The translations under genes were made by a program, and so were the position numbers. From the NCBI GenBank assembly GCA_011799875.1, contig CM022302.1, positions 204,076,814 to 204,140,813 of the forward strand: DNA of 64,000 nucleotides, given 5' to 3'. The DNA comes from Thinopyrum elongatum (taxonomy: Eukaryota > Streptophyta > Magnoliopsida > Poales > Poaceae). Below the pieces are notes generated by a model. The model saw only the letters and a program-made list of their open reading frames with translations, ran no database searches and had not been told where the DNA came from. Positions 33,401-44,385 of this stretch are shown in pieces. Numbering within the stretch: position 1 is the first letter of the stretch; every line of letters begins with the position of its first letter.

Positions 33401-34494
33401 GATGCATATCCAAGGAGCAAGGGCGTGAATTTTTGGCTGACATCCACGGCAGGGATTGCGGGCACCATTCTTCATCACGCACCCTCATGGGCAAGGTGTT
33501 CCGCAGCGGGTTCTACTGGCCCACGACGCTCAACGATGCCACCGAGCTGGTGCGATCCTATGAGGCATGCCAGTTCCACACCAAACAGATCCACCAGCCC
33601 GCTCAGGGCCTCCAGACCATCCCGCTCTTGTGGCCATTCGCAGTCTGGGGGCTGGACATCTTGGGCCCGTTCCCCCGAGCAGCCGGGGGCTATCGCTACC
33701 TCTATGTCGCCATCAACAAATTCACCAAGTGGGCGGAAGTGGAGCCCATGCGCACCATTCCTGCTGGCTCGGCCGTCAAGTTCATTAAGGGCCTCGTGAG
33801 CCATTTTGGGGTCCCCAACCGTACCATCACTAACAATGGTTCTCAGTTTACAAGCAATCTCTTCAGGACATATTGTGCTAACCTTGGAACGCAGATATGC
33901 TACGCTTCAGTGGAACACCCACGGAATAACGGCCAAGCCGAACGCACCAACGCAGAGGTCCTGAGGGGCCTCAAGACGAGGAGCTTCAAGAAGAAGCTTG
34001 AGGCTTGCGGCAGGGGCTGGCTCGGTGAGCTTCAGTCTGTGTTGTGGTCCATCCACACCACCGTGACTAAGCCCACCAGCGAGACCCCGTTCTTCCTCGT
34101 CTACGGGGCTGAGGCGGTTCTCCCACACGAGGTTAAACATCGCTCCCCGCGGGTCTTGGCGTTTGACGAGGCACGCCAGGACGCCTCGCGGAGGACAGAT
34201 CTCATGCTTGGGGAGGAGGCCCGCCGCCAAGCCTCGCTCCATGCCCGAGGGTACTAGCAGGCGCTGCGACGGTATCACTGCCACAACGTCCACTCCAGGA
34301 CCCTCGAGGTGGGTGACCTCGTCCTGAGGCGGGTGCTCTCCAGGGAGGGGCTTCACAAGCTCTCGCCTATGTGGGAGGGCCTGTTCAGGATCGCCCGCGT
34401 CTCTAGGCCTGGCGCCACGTGCCTGGAGACGCAGGACAGGGTCCCCATCTAGAATGCCTGGAACATCTAGCATCTTCAGAAGTTCTACTCGTGA
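30440..34494 (+). pseudogene. Element D pol
   Basis: Domains in order: aspartic protease (RTLIDDGAGLNVLS near 30555, active-site triplet altered), linker, reverse transcriptase (RMCVDFTSLN, FLDAFSGYHQI, YIDDIVVK ending at a TAG at 31699), RNase H, second RNase H-like domain (WVMYFDGAFAWQGPGAGAVL near 32680), zinc-binding and core integrase (WGLDILGPF near 33645; TNNGSQF, where the catalytic Asp is Asn; NNGQAERTN), and a C-terminal segment to TGA 34492-34494. Frame changes occur near 31250, 32370, 32995 and 33320. Stops occur at 31699, 32281, 34255 and 34450. The copy is dead. Confidence 0.85.
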
Positions 34495-35510
34495 CACTCT
34501 CACATAATAATGAGTAGGGTTGTACACGCCCCGGAGTCTCCTGAGTGCCGCCCTGGGGCCTCACGGGGGCTCCCACCCATGCCCAAGTGGAAGCCCCATG
34601 CTCCGCGCTGGCGGACGACACGGTCTTTCAACGACTATGCCCACGCCTAGTGGAAGCCCCATGCTCCGCGCTGGCGGGAAGACTAGAAGACTAGTGTAGG
34701 CGCCGGACGCGACTGTTCTTTTGCTTGCTTTTGTAGCCGATTTGCTACTTCTTGGAATGAAATTCGAAGTTCTCGCCTCTTTATTTGAAAGGGATGGGAA
34801 TTTTTCTCCTTGCAATGTTTGCTCTTTCGAGTCTTGCAGTTGCCCGTCACTCCTCTCCGTGCGTCTCGCGAGCGGGGGCTAGGCACGGTGTGTACGCCTG
34901 GGTCCGCCCACGAACACACCTCGCCAAAGCCTTGGCGTCCTAATCCTCGCGCGACGCTCTTAAACGAGCCAATGGGCATGTATGCCCTCCCAAGTCCTCA
35001 TCTCCTAGCCTCACCGGGCATTGCAACCCGGTGTACCAGTGATGATCGGTCCTCGCTTGGGGGCTCGCGTGGGGCGCAGCGCCCTGTGAGGCATCTCCGA
35101 AGGCCCCATATCCTCATGGCCCGCTAGAGACCTCGCGGCCACTGGGCACCTCCTGAGGCCTGAGAACCTTTGGATCCTTAAGAAGGAAATCCCCGGCAAG
35201 ACCTCTCTGGAACGAGAGGCATGCAGGGGATCCAAGCTCCGGAGGACCACGCCCTCGCGGCGCAGGAGTCTACCACAAGCACACCAAGCTAAGTTATCCT
35301 AATCACGATCAACAAGAACATGTTGAATGGTAGCAACACGAATGCTAAGATACGAAATAAAAACGTTAACATAATGGCGCAAGCGCCATGGTCCATTACA
35401 TGCCCCAGCAGGGCCTTTCTACATTTCTTGATGCAGGGAAAAAGAAAAAAAGCAAAAGCGGCCTTGCGACCACCGCAGCTCCTGAGGCCTGGCTCCAGCG
35501 ACGCCTGCGC
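34495..35510 (+). other. Element D spacer between pol and the antisense gene
   Basis: It contains a 29-bp direct repeat (AGTGGAAGCCCCATGCTCCG and following bases) at 34586-34614 and 34649-34677, then noncoding sequence. ORFs are short and overlap on both strands. It corresponds in position to the minisatellite of element E. Confidence 0.6.
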
Positions 35511-36401
35511 TCAGTCAGAGTCCTCCTCTTGCTTCACTGGAGCGCGATGGCGAGGCGGCTCGTCGTCCTCCTGAGCGGGAGCGCGGTGACGTGGTGGCTC
35601 GCCACCTTCCTCGGTCCGGGAGCGGCGACGTACCGGCTCGTCGTAGTCATCGTCGCTCGTGCTCTCCCCGGAGGAAGAGCCGCCGCTGCTGGAGGCGCCA
35701 CGGCCGTCGCCAAGGGCGAGTTCACCGCCGAGGATGCCACCACCCCTCCGACTGTCGTCGTCGGAGTGGTGGACGTCGTCGTCGTCGTCCTCCGGACAGC
35801 ACCCCAAACGCCTGCCGTCCTCCCCGAAGATCCTGACATAGAGGGTCGCCGCTTCGTTATGCCTAAAGTGGAGGGTACACCTCCCCTGAAGGCCGCTCGC
35901 GCGGGCGAACGGCTACCACCCACAGTTTAGGAACACATTGCCGGCGGGGGTGACCTCGACCTCCACCCACGAGGCCTTGCTGCAACAGCCGTCGGCCTGC
36001 AGCCAGAGGCCGCCAAGCCCTCCGGTCGGCAGCGCGCTCGCGAAGAAGCGTGGGAGCTGGAACCAGGTGATTGCCGGCCTCTCCGTCCACACCATGAACT
36101 CCGAGGACGTGTCGGCCGAATGGGATCGCGGGTGCGGTGGCCGGATGGCTGCCGCATGCTTCCCTCCTTGGCCGTGGCCGCCCTGGCCGCGGCAGCTTCC
36201 GGCGCGGGAGGGAGCCTTCCCACAACTGCCAGAGGTGGCGCCGACCTTCGGAGGGGTGCACCCACGCCCTTGGGAAGCCACCGCCGGTGTCACAGCATAC
36301 TTGCGGGGACGGCCGCGGCCCCTCTTGGGCGGTGGCGATCCTGGTCCCTCCTTGGGGGCCTTCCCTTTCTCGCCGGCGGAAAACCTCCTCACTTGCGCCA
36401 T
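35511..36401 (-). pseudogene. Element D antisense gene: AT-hook plus B3-like DNA-binding protein
   Basis: A single frame of 297 codons including the stop starts at ATG 36401 (MAQVRRFSAGEKGK). A basic head carries an AT-hook, KRGRGRPRKY, at residues 26-35. A Gly/His/Pro linker follows. Residues about 108-200 fit a REM-type B3 domain: FQLPRFFASALP, GLWLQADGCCSKASWVEVEV, NVFLNCGW, then after one in-frame TAG at 35913 PFARASGL, CTLHFR and TLYVRIFGEDGRR. The tail is acidic (DDDDD, DDDY) with PPRHRAP repeats. B3 domains and AT-hooks bind DNA in plant nuclei. The gene lies inside the LTRs on the opposite strand to pol, with a TATA-like box about 95 bp upstream. Without the TAG it would be full length. 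Confidence 0.65.
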
Positions 36402-36492
36402 GGATGCCTCGGTGAGATGGCGGCGCGACGGAGAAGAAGAAGGAGCGAGCAGCAAGAAGATGAACATGGGCTGGGGGCTCCGCCCCCTTCCT

Positions 36493-36502
36493 CATTTATA
36501 GG
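36493..36502 (-). promoter_or_regulatory. TATA-like box of the antisense gene in element D
   Basis: The minus strand reads CCTATAAATG. It lies 92-101 bp upstream of the ATG at 36401, a normal distance for a plant core promoter with a leader of about 65 bp. Confidence 0.5.
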
Positions 36503-36730
36503 CGGAGGAAGGCTGACCGGCGGCCTCTCACGTCCCAAGCAATGATGGCCCTGCTGCATGCACCAGGCAGTTGTCAAGTTGGGCAGTTGCCGAGGCGACA
36601 TGGGGAAGCGAAGACGCCCACGTCCTGTCAAGCGCCACACGTCGGCCTGGCCCGCAGGCTATTGGGGCCCGCGGCGCTTCGCCCTTGCCCTTTGGCTTCG
36701 CCTCGAAGCCAAGTCCGAGCGCGCCTTGGG

Positions 36731-36742
36731 CCTGGGGGCTAC
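36731..36742 (+). other. Polypurine tract of element D
   Basis: CCTGGGGGCTAC directly precedes the 3' LTR. It has the same GGGGGCT core as the tracts of B, C and E. Confidence 0.65.
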
Positions 36743-37611
36743 GGTCGGTGTTCTGGGAACCAGGGTACCCAGACTTGCCTGCCTGCGGCCCATGGCGTGG
36801 CTCCTTCGACGGCCTGGTACGGCCCATCTACAAGACCGCCAAGACAAGACCCTCACGAGGGCCCCCATGCCCCGCGAGGCGGACGACACCAAGACCTCCG
36901 GAGGGAGCGGCCTCCCCAGGCTGCCTCCCGAGGAGCAGAGATTCCTATGCAGGTACCAGCCTCATGAGGCTGCCATGACGCAAGCCATGACGACCAAGGC
37001 AGGCGGGCGCTAGCGGGCGCAGAGGAGGCAGTTTCCTCTTTGGTGCTAAGGAGGCAACGACAGGCGTGGGTTCCCGAGGGATCTGGCAAAGGTTTCCATT
37101 CCAGTGCTACAAGACCGAGACCACCAGCGCGGCAGGACGGATGTCATCGCCGAGCCCACCGCTGCGTCACGACCAGAAGCTTTGCAGGCGAAGACCACCT
37201 TTCGTCAGGATAAGATGTACTGCTTGTCCCCTGGCCACTGTGGGATCCCTTCCCGCCTACGTTTTGGGGGAAGAGGACCGAGGCCACTATAAATATAGGT
37301 TAGCCACCACCGTAGCGAGGGATCGGATCCTTTCCACCCTCACCAACATAGCCCTCGCGAGGCTGTTCATCCGATGTACTAGTTCATCCTCAGCCCCTCG
37401 TGAGGCCAATCCACCACAAAGCAGGAGTAGGGTTTTACACCGCAAGGTGGCCCGAACCTGGGAAACTGCCGTGTTCATCTCCTTCCTTGCTCGTGCGGGT
37501 CCGACTAGGCTAGGCTGTGGGGTGATGAGTTGGTAGGCCTGAGAGGTTGAGTTCTTCGCACACGTCCTAGAGTTCGAACCTTCTTGGGTCAGCGGAGCCC
37601 TGAATCCGATA
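36743..37611 (+). repeat. Element D 3' LTR (869 bp)
   Basis: It matches the two halves of the 5' LTR and carries the empty site for insertion G near 37009. A TATA box CACTATAAATATAGG lies at about 37285-37299. The end reads AATCCGATA, then element C resumes. Confidence 0.85.
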
Positions 37612-37759
37612 GTGCCTCGAAAGCCGGCTTATAATTTCTTTATTATTATCATTATATATATATATAGGACAGCACTATTATGATCCTGGGATCAGAATAG
37701 TTATTCTGATCACAACCGGCCCTATAAGGGCCCGATGAGATCTTCCCGAACTCGAAAGA

Positions 37760-38340
37760 ACACAAAAGGCAGAACCAATCGGGTCAACCCCACTCTCCCA
37801 TGACCTCCACCTAGCCGAGATCCCACAGCGCCCGGATCCCACTCGACGCTGCACGTCGCCAGCCACTGACCTCCTCCACGAACGGCCCCGGCCACCGCCG
37901 CCGCTCCCCCGACCTAACTACCACCGCCGCCATCCACCATAGCCGTCGTCGCCCCTCGACCCAACCACCACCGCCACCCCTCGTCCCAACAACTGCCGCC
38001 GCAGCCCAAGGCACATACTCCCCTCCGGCGATTCCCTTGCACACAGCTGGAGCCATCCGCTCCCTCGGCAACCTGCCGGAGCCGTCGCGCCTACCCCCGC
38101 CTCTTCTCATCGTCGGCGTGTCGTGCGGCTGGAGCACGCCCAAATCGGGTGGTGGAGCTCGAGCTCCCCCTGCGCGGCCTTGCCCCTGTGACAAGTGTCG
38201 GCAGCTCCTGCGCGAGCGCCTCCCCCACCACTGGCCAACTGCCTCGCCACTGCCGTCGGCTACTTGGTCGCCGCCATCGCCCCCTGCAGCCTATGCACCC
38301 CACTTACTACTCCATCTTCTCCTCCTCTAATCTCCTGCCT
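37760..38340 (+). other. C-rich exon-like block at the left of element F
   Basis: Overlapping ORFs in several frames (for example 38037-38330 plus and 37811-38194 minus) code for Pro/Arg/Ser-rich peptides with CCACCGCCGCC-type text. Composition changes abruptly on both sides. It could be captured gene sequence or a leader exon; no domain is recognisable. Confidence 0.3.
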
Positions 38341-38463
38341 CTTTGCTCCTGTAGCGCCCATGAACTTGGTTCCTTTTCTCTCCCCAAAATGTTGCACATC
38401 TGGTTTGCAGTTCAAGATGTTCTAAAAAGGTTGGAACTTCTGCTCTCTGTAATGCATCGGTCA

Positions 38464-41400
38464 TAGAAGTTCAGAGTAGTAGAACCGTCAGCGTGCCTTG
38501 CGTCCATTCCTTAGTTTTGCGCATCGGCTTCTGGCAGTGCCACCATGAGAAACCAGCTCGTGCGGCCGGGGATCACACAGCGAGTTTGTGAGGGGTACTG
38601 AAGTTCAGAGTGAATGGGGGTTAAGGTTCAGAGATGTAATAGTGAGTTTGTCAAGTAGAAACCCCCAGTGTGGCTCGCGTCCATTACCTCGCGTGCTCCT
38701 GGTTGCTTCCTCCAATGCAAGGACAAACAGAGTGATCAGCTGGTTTACTGCCGCTCTTCTTCTACTAATTCTTCAGATTTGAAGAAGTTCAGCTTTGCGT
38801 CAGATAAAAGTTCAATCTAATGTTCCTCCTCGCTCCCTCTCCCGTTTGTGCATTTCTCCTTGGCTTTATCTTTGTTGAATCACAGATTCACTAGAGCGAC
38901 ACATGAACTCCTAACATCAGCAAACAAAGTGCATGGTGATGCAGTGCGATGGCCGCGGATGGCATGTTGTGTGCGTGCGTGATGTTGTTATTGGTTTCTG
39001 CTATGAGGCGAAATTAGTTGTTGTTGTTCTGACGATTCTGTAATTTAACAGAAATTTAGGAAGAAAATCAACTTGTTTTGTTATTGTACATGGGTAGCAT
39101 TTGGCCACCAACATGGATGTACTTAAGTTGTTGTCCAGCGACAATTCTTTACTCTCTTATTACCCCATCAACAAAAGAATCTGCAGCAATTCTTTAGTGT
39201 CTTATTACTCCATCAACAATTCAGCTTGTGTTTGTTTTTGGTGCTTGCTGTTTACAAAAAAGAACCATTTTTCTGGCCAATTTTGAAAAAATTGCAGTGT
39301 AAAAATGTGCTCTCAAACGTGTTTGTTATTATGTTGGTAAAAGAACTTTCCTACACTTCAACAACTTAACTCATTATGTATCATTAAAAGTGTAATATAC
39401 TGTAGTCCTATGTTAGATTTTTCAGCAGGCCAATATGTTCATTGACCAATTTTGTGCAATGAAAAAATAGTAGGTAAAATGTTTATGGCTAATGTGTTGA
39501 TGAACCAATTTAGTAGGGTTGCATTGAAGATGGGAAGTTCGCGAGCAAAAAAATGTGAAGTAAATGAAATCGAGAAAATAAGGTTAATGAAATTCCTTGA
39601 AAAGTCTGTTTATTGCAACAAGTTCAAATAAAAAGAGGAACACTCCATCAAATATCCCACAACGGAAGGTCAAACTAAAAAAAACAGTTCAAAAAAGTTT
39701 AGTTAGAAAACAGACTTTCCCCGTTTTTAAAAAAGCCTAGAAGTTCAAATACAAATAACAGAGCGGTTCAATGTTTATTACTACATTATGATTTTTTCCA
39801 TTACTAAAGAATAACCCAAGAAGGCCAAATTAAAAAATGGAGCAGCTCAAAATTTATAGAGAAAATGGAATTTCCTCGTTCTACAAAAAAACCTAGAGGT
39901 TCAAATTTAAAATAATGGGGAAGTTCAATGTTTATTACAAGATCAAGAAGGTCAAATTGAAAAACCGAGCAATTCAAAAAGTTTATAAAAACAGATTTTT
40001 CCTTCTTTTAAAAATAAGACCTAGAAGTTCAACTTTAAATAATTGAGCGCTTCGATATTTATTACATAACTAGGACTTTTCCCGTTACTAATAAATAACA
40101 CAAAGAAGTCCAAAATTAAAAAATATGAAGTTGTTTGATGTTTATAAAAACTCAGATTTTCCCCAAATGCTAAAGATTAAAACCAACAAGTTCAATTCCG
40201 AAAACAGAGTAGTTCAATCTATATAGAAAACTCAGATTTTCATGTTACTAGAGAATAAAACCAACTTCAATTGGAAAAAGCGGAGCAATTTGATATTTAT
40301 TTGAAAAATTGGATTTTTCTAGTTACTAAAGAATAAAACCAATAAGTTCAATTTCAAACAACGAAGAAGTTTGATGTTTCTAAAAAACCCTCCAATTTTC
40401 ACATTTCTAAAAAAACACAAATGAAGTTCAAATAAAAAAGGTAGAGCGGTTCAATGTTTATAAAAAACTCAGATATTTTCACGTAACCGAGAGAAGTTCA
40501 GTTTGATAACTGCCAGAAGTTCACGTACTATGCGGTGTGCATTTGTATGAAAAAAAAGGAATGAAAAAGCAAAGGCCGAAATTTTGTTGCTAGAAGTTCA
40601 AGTGCTCGGCCCGAGAAAGTTCAAAAATTCTTGTGAGAGAGGTTGAACAAAAATACGTGACAGAAGTTCAAGGCGAAAACAGCGGGAAATTCAACTACTA
40701 CATGGAATGTGTTTCAGAAGAGAATAAAAGAATACAAAACTAAAAGCCTAAAAGGTTTGTTGCAAGAAGTTCACGTGCTCCACCCTGCACGGTTCAAAAA
40801 TTATATTTACAAGATGTCTGTCGTTCATTTACATGTTGTTTTAAAAGGCAAAAAACAATGTTGTTTTGCCATTTTAAAAACTGCTCTCAAACGGCAACGA
40901 ATTTGTAACACATGTCTACATGAAAAGTTGCTGCTATTCATAAGCTTTCCACCGGTATATTATGTGCCACATTTCGATGAACGGTTTAAAATTTTCATGT
41001 ATACCATTTAAAACACGTTTTTATGTATTCAAACAATTCTTATCAGTTAAAAGAAGTTCATAGTGAAAACAAAGAGAAGTTCAAGTACTGCAAGGAATGC
41101 ATTTCAGTTGAGAATAAAAGTATAGAAAAATAAAAGCTTAAAAGGTTTGTTGAAAGAAGTTCAAGTGCTTTGTCCAGGGAAGTTCAAAAATTCTTGCGAG
41201 AGAGGTTCACCTTGTATTTCCATGTTCGAAAACACAAAAAAGAAATTGTTTTTTTTTTGCATTTTAAAATAATTCTCTCAATCCACAAAGAAGTTCAGTT
41301 ATTATTTGGGAGCAATTTGATTTCAAAAAGAAAATAAAATTTTCAAATTATAAAAATAAAAAAAGTTCATGTACTACATGGTGTCTGTTTAATATGAGGA

Positions 41401-42905
41401 AAATGAATTAAAAGGCAAGGTCCAATTTTTTGTTGTTATAAGTTCAAGTCCTCGGTCGGAGAAAGTTAAAAAATTATTGTGAGAGAGGTTTGTACAAAAG
41501 GAATATCATTTGTGTAACACTGACGAATGGATGAGAAAATTACAAACGAAAATACGTCACAGAAGTTCAACGTGAAAATAGCAGGAAGTTCAACTACTAC
41601 ACTAATGAATTTCAGATGAAAAACTTTTAAAACCGTCGCGAGTATGAAAAAATGATCAACACGGGAAAGTTGCGCGTTTACAACAGCTTTCCATCGGTAT
41701 ATCACTTGCTCAATTCCGGTGAGTGGATGGAGAGCTACGAGCAAAAAAAGGCCATGAAAAACAGAGTGAAGTTCAAGTAGACATGCCGAGAAGTTCAAGT
41801 TCTTCATGCGGTGCATTTTCGAAGAATCTATTTCGTGATAAAGGCAGACCGTATGATCTGGCCGTTTTCAAAATTACATGAAAACGGCTAGGAATCAGAG
41901 AAAACCATCTACATGAAAAAGTTTCGCATTTTCCGTAGCTTTTCAACAGTATATTATTTGCCCCATTTCGATAAAGTTTGTAGAAATTACGGCCAAAAAA
42001 TGTTTTTAGCCATTTTCAAAATAGACTTAAAACCGTAAAGAATTGGGAGAAACAATATATACCAAAAAGTTTCGCATTTCCTCAAGCTTTCCAATGCCAT
42101 ATCATTTGCTGCATTTGGACGTACGGTTAAAAAATTAACTCAAAAATACGAACTCGGTGGAACTTGGACCGTTTTCTAAATTACTTTTCAACCGTTCAAA
42201 ATTAGAAAAAACTTTGAACATGAAAAAGTAGCGCATTTTCATAAGCTTTCCATTGCCATATCATTTGCCTCAATTGGATTAGCCGTTTAGAAATGACATC
42301 GAAAATACGAACTCGGCTGTTCGGTTTGCAAAATTCTATGATTTTTCAAATTACTCTTTAACCGTATGGAATTAGAGAAAACTTTCTACGTGTGGAAGGA
42401 GCGGATTTGCAGCAGCTTTCCAACGCCATATTATTTGCCTCATTCCGATAAACGGTTTAGAAATTGGATCAAAAATACGATTCGCATTTTTTGTATGAAG
42501 AAAAAATGGTTTTCAAAACTGCTCTTAAACCGCTTACATTTTGCCAAAAATTTAACTTGGGTCATGATACTCGTGTCCATAGCTTTCCAACGGTGTATCG
42601 CAAGCCCCATTTGGGCAATGTTTGCGAAAGTTCAACCTTGCACTGATGGAAGTTCAGGTCGAACAACTCAGGCAGTAAAATTGCAACAGACGCATGTTCA
42701 TCATGATCCGAGAGCAAAATCCGACAACGAGCGAGATTCCTATTTAAAACAGGCATTTAGTTGCTAAAAACCGTTTGCAGATTACACTTACATCACATAG
42801 AACACGACTGACCAGAATAATTCGCGCGGGGAGACACGGTTGCAAAGATAGCCCGAAGGTCGGGTTCATACAGAGAGAAGTTCGGGTTGTGTAACTCAGG
42901 AAGTT
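38464..42905 (+). repeat. Dispersed AAGTTCA motif throughout element F
   Basis: The words GAAGTTCA, AAGTTCAA and close variants recur dozens of times in one orientation, typically 30-90 bp apart, between GTTCAGAGTAG at 38470 and GGAAGTTCAGG at 42899. Stretches between them are A/T-rich. No ORF of convincing length is present (the longest are 100-133 codons at 40709, 41466 and 42366, of low complexity). Confidence 0.7.
40920..42660 (+). repeat. Degenerate units of about 150-170 bp carrying AGCTTTCC
   Basis: AGCTTTCCAACGCCATAT-like blocks start at 40943, 41685, 41937, 42085, 42244, 42414 and 42581. Each is preceded by a GAAAA(A/C)..TACATGAAAAAGT phrase and followed by CATTTGCC.CATT and a CGGTTTA(G)AAAT phrase. 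The last five are 148-170 bp apart. Confidence 0.65.
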
Positions 42906-42953
42906 CAGGTTGTGATCAGAATAATATTCTGATCCCGTGATCAGAATAGTGTC

Positions 42954-43375
42954 TATATATATATATATATCTTCCCATTATTTTTCATTTTACAGGATTA
43001 TTTTTCTGCCTTGATCATTTTTTGACATCGACCATGAGTCGCCCGGTCATTGATACACCGGGTTATTCTGATCAAGGATTGTTTTTGACCATGAGTCGTT
43101 GGGTTATACATACACATTGGATAATTTTTATCAAGATTGCAGACAAATAACCAATTATCGGCGACTCACAAAATATGACACGCCAGACCATTCCTTCAAG
43201 CAACGGGTTATTACCAGGATACTGGGCGGGTCAATAGAACACCACACTAGTTCAAATCCTTATGGTCAAAGTATAAAAGTGTGTGAAGGCACCGCAAACG
43301 ACACAAGTGTTTTTACTGCCCTATTACAAAGCCACAGCTAGGCTCAAAATATTCGCAAGTTTTTTAAGGAGTCAA
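42954..43375 (+). other. Element C spacer after element F
   Basis: This noncoding sequence of element C contains GACCATGAGTCG twice (43030 and 43088) and two GGGTTAT phrases. It leads to the 3' end of the antisense gene. Confidence 0.5.
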
Positions 43376-44385
43376 CTACTCCTGCAAGCCGGACCCTGAG
43401 CCCTCCGGGTTGACGATCTCCGGGTTGACATTTTCTTGACGCTCTCCAAGGTTCGATGTCTCCGGGTTATCCCGTGCCAGCTCTTCTGCTTCTCCTTCGA
43501 TCTGAAGGTTGTTCAGATTCCAGTCGATGGTTGTTAATTGTTTGAAGATTGCATCATCTTGAATGATAATCGACGGGTCAACATCAGGAGCAAAGATGTG
43601 CTTACGCCGTGAAGGAGTTAAGTCAAACGGCTCAAATGTAGGCGGGTTAACCCGTGTGTTCCCCTCATCATAAGCAGGTTGATACTTGCTCAAGTCAAGT
43701 TCTCCAGCCAGTTGAGTCACCGGAACGCGGGTCTCCTTTAAGCACCATGCATAGTCTGCTTCAGAAAATTGACTGCCATCAACATTGAATTCAGGAAACC
43801 CGCCAGACATTTCAGCCGGCTCCATCTCTGGCAAGTAAGCCTTAACACGTCCAAGAGATATCATAGCGCTAGCTTGGGCGTCTGAACTTTTCCACTCTTC
43901 AATCTGCTTGGGGATAGTAGACAGCTGTTTAAGCATGTCTTTTATAAACTGTGGCGGCTCTTTCCCGCCCTTCATAGCCATAATGGTATACAGACTCCCT
44001 GCATACAGTTGTTCCAGGAAGGTATATATGGCTTTCAATTTCACCAAGGGCACCTGGATAGCGTTTCCATTCTTTCTGCCTGAAAGCTCAAACACTTAAG
44101 GGTTACAAAGCCACACTATGAATTCAATTTTACAACGGGAGTCGTCAGGCGAGTTATCAGCAAATATTCAAAAGAGAAGTTCCTTACCAAAGATAGTTGT
44201 TGTCATGTGAGTAATATGACGCTTTAACATGGTCAGATCCTCAGTGACTGACTCAAGTCAGCCCTCTGCGTCCTCAGCACGTTTCAGCAACGTGGCTTTT
44301 TCTTCCTCATATGAGGCCTTCAAGGAGCTTAAGTTTCCAGAGGCAGTCAGCAATGATTTCTGCAATGAAGCAACAGATGACTAGG

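Larger units (their letters stand above)
24815..37611 (+). mobile_element. Element D: Ty3/Gypsy retrotransposon with antisense B3/AT-hook gene
   Basis: It inserted into the spacer of element C. Flanks ATGCC (24810-24814) and GTGCC (37612-37616) are a target duplication with one mismatch, and the C sequence continues across. It has a 5' LTR (itself hit by insertion G), primer site, gag with an internal deletion, pol, a GC-rich spacer, an antisense gene, a polypurine tract and a 3' LTR. The pol order and second RNase H-like domain match the Tat/Retand type. Its base composition is clearly more GC-rich than that of C and E. Confidence 0.8.
37667..42953. mobile_element. Element F: 5.3-kb TIR DNA transposon, superfamily uncertain
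   Basis: The left end GGACAGCACTATTATGATC and the right end (reverse complement GACACTATTCTGATCACGGG) form TIRs of about 50 bp that share GGGATCAGAATA and ATTCTGATCACAACC. It lies in a TATATATA run of element C, so the target duplication cannot be read; the TA context and long TIRs would suit Mutator-like or Mariner-like insertion. The left 600 bp are C-rich and exon-like (37760-38330, overlapping Pro-rich ORFs). The rest is AT-rich and full of AAGTTCA motifs. No transposase domain is seen, so it is probably non-autonomous. The family is common in Triticeae sequence by my recollection, unnamed here. Confidence 0.6.

Noticed and set aside
35511..36401. AT-hook/B3 frame as an ordinary host gene
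   Set aside because: It lies between pol and the 3' LTR of element D, inside a bounded insertion with target duplication, so it belongs to the element. Origin by capture from a host remains possible.
40709..42767. Lys/Phe-rich ORFs in element F
   Set aside because: They are low complexity, built from the AAGTTCA and AGCTTTCC repeats, and lack a recognisable transposase motif.
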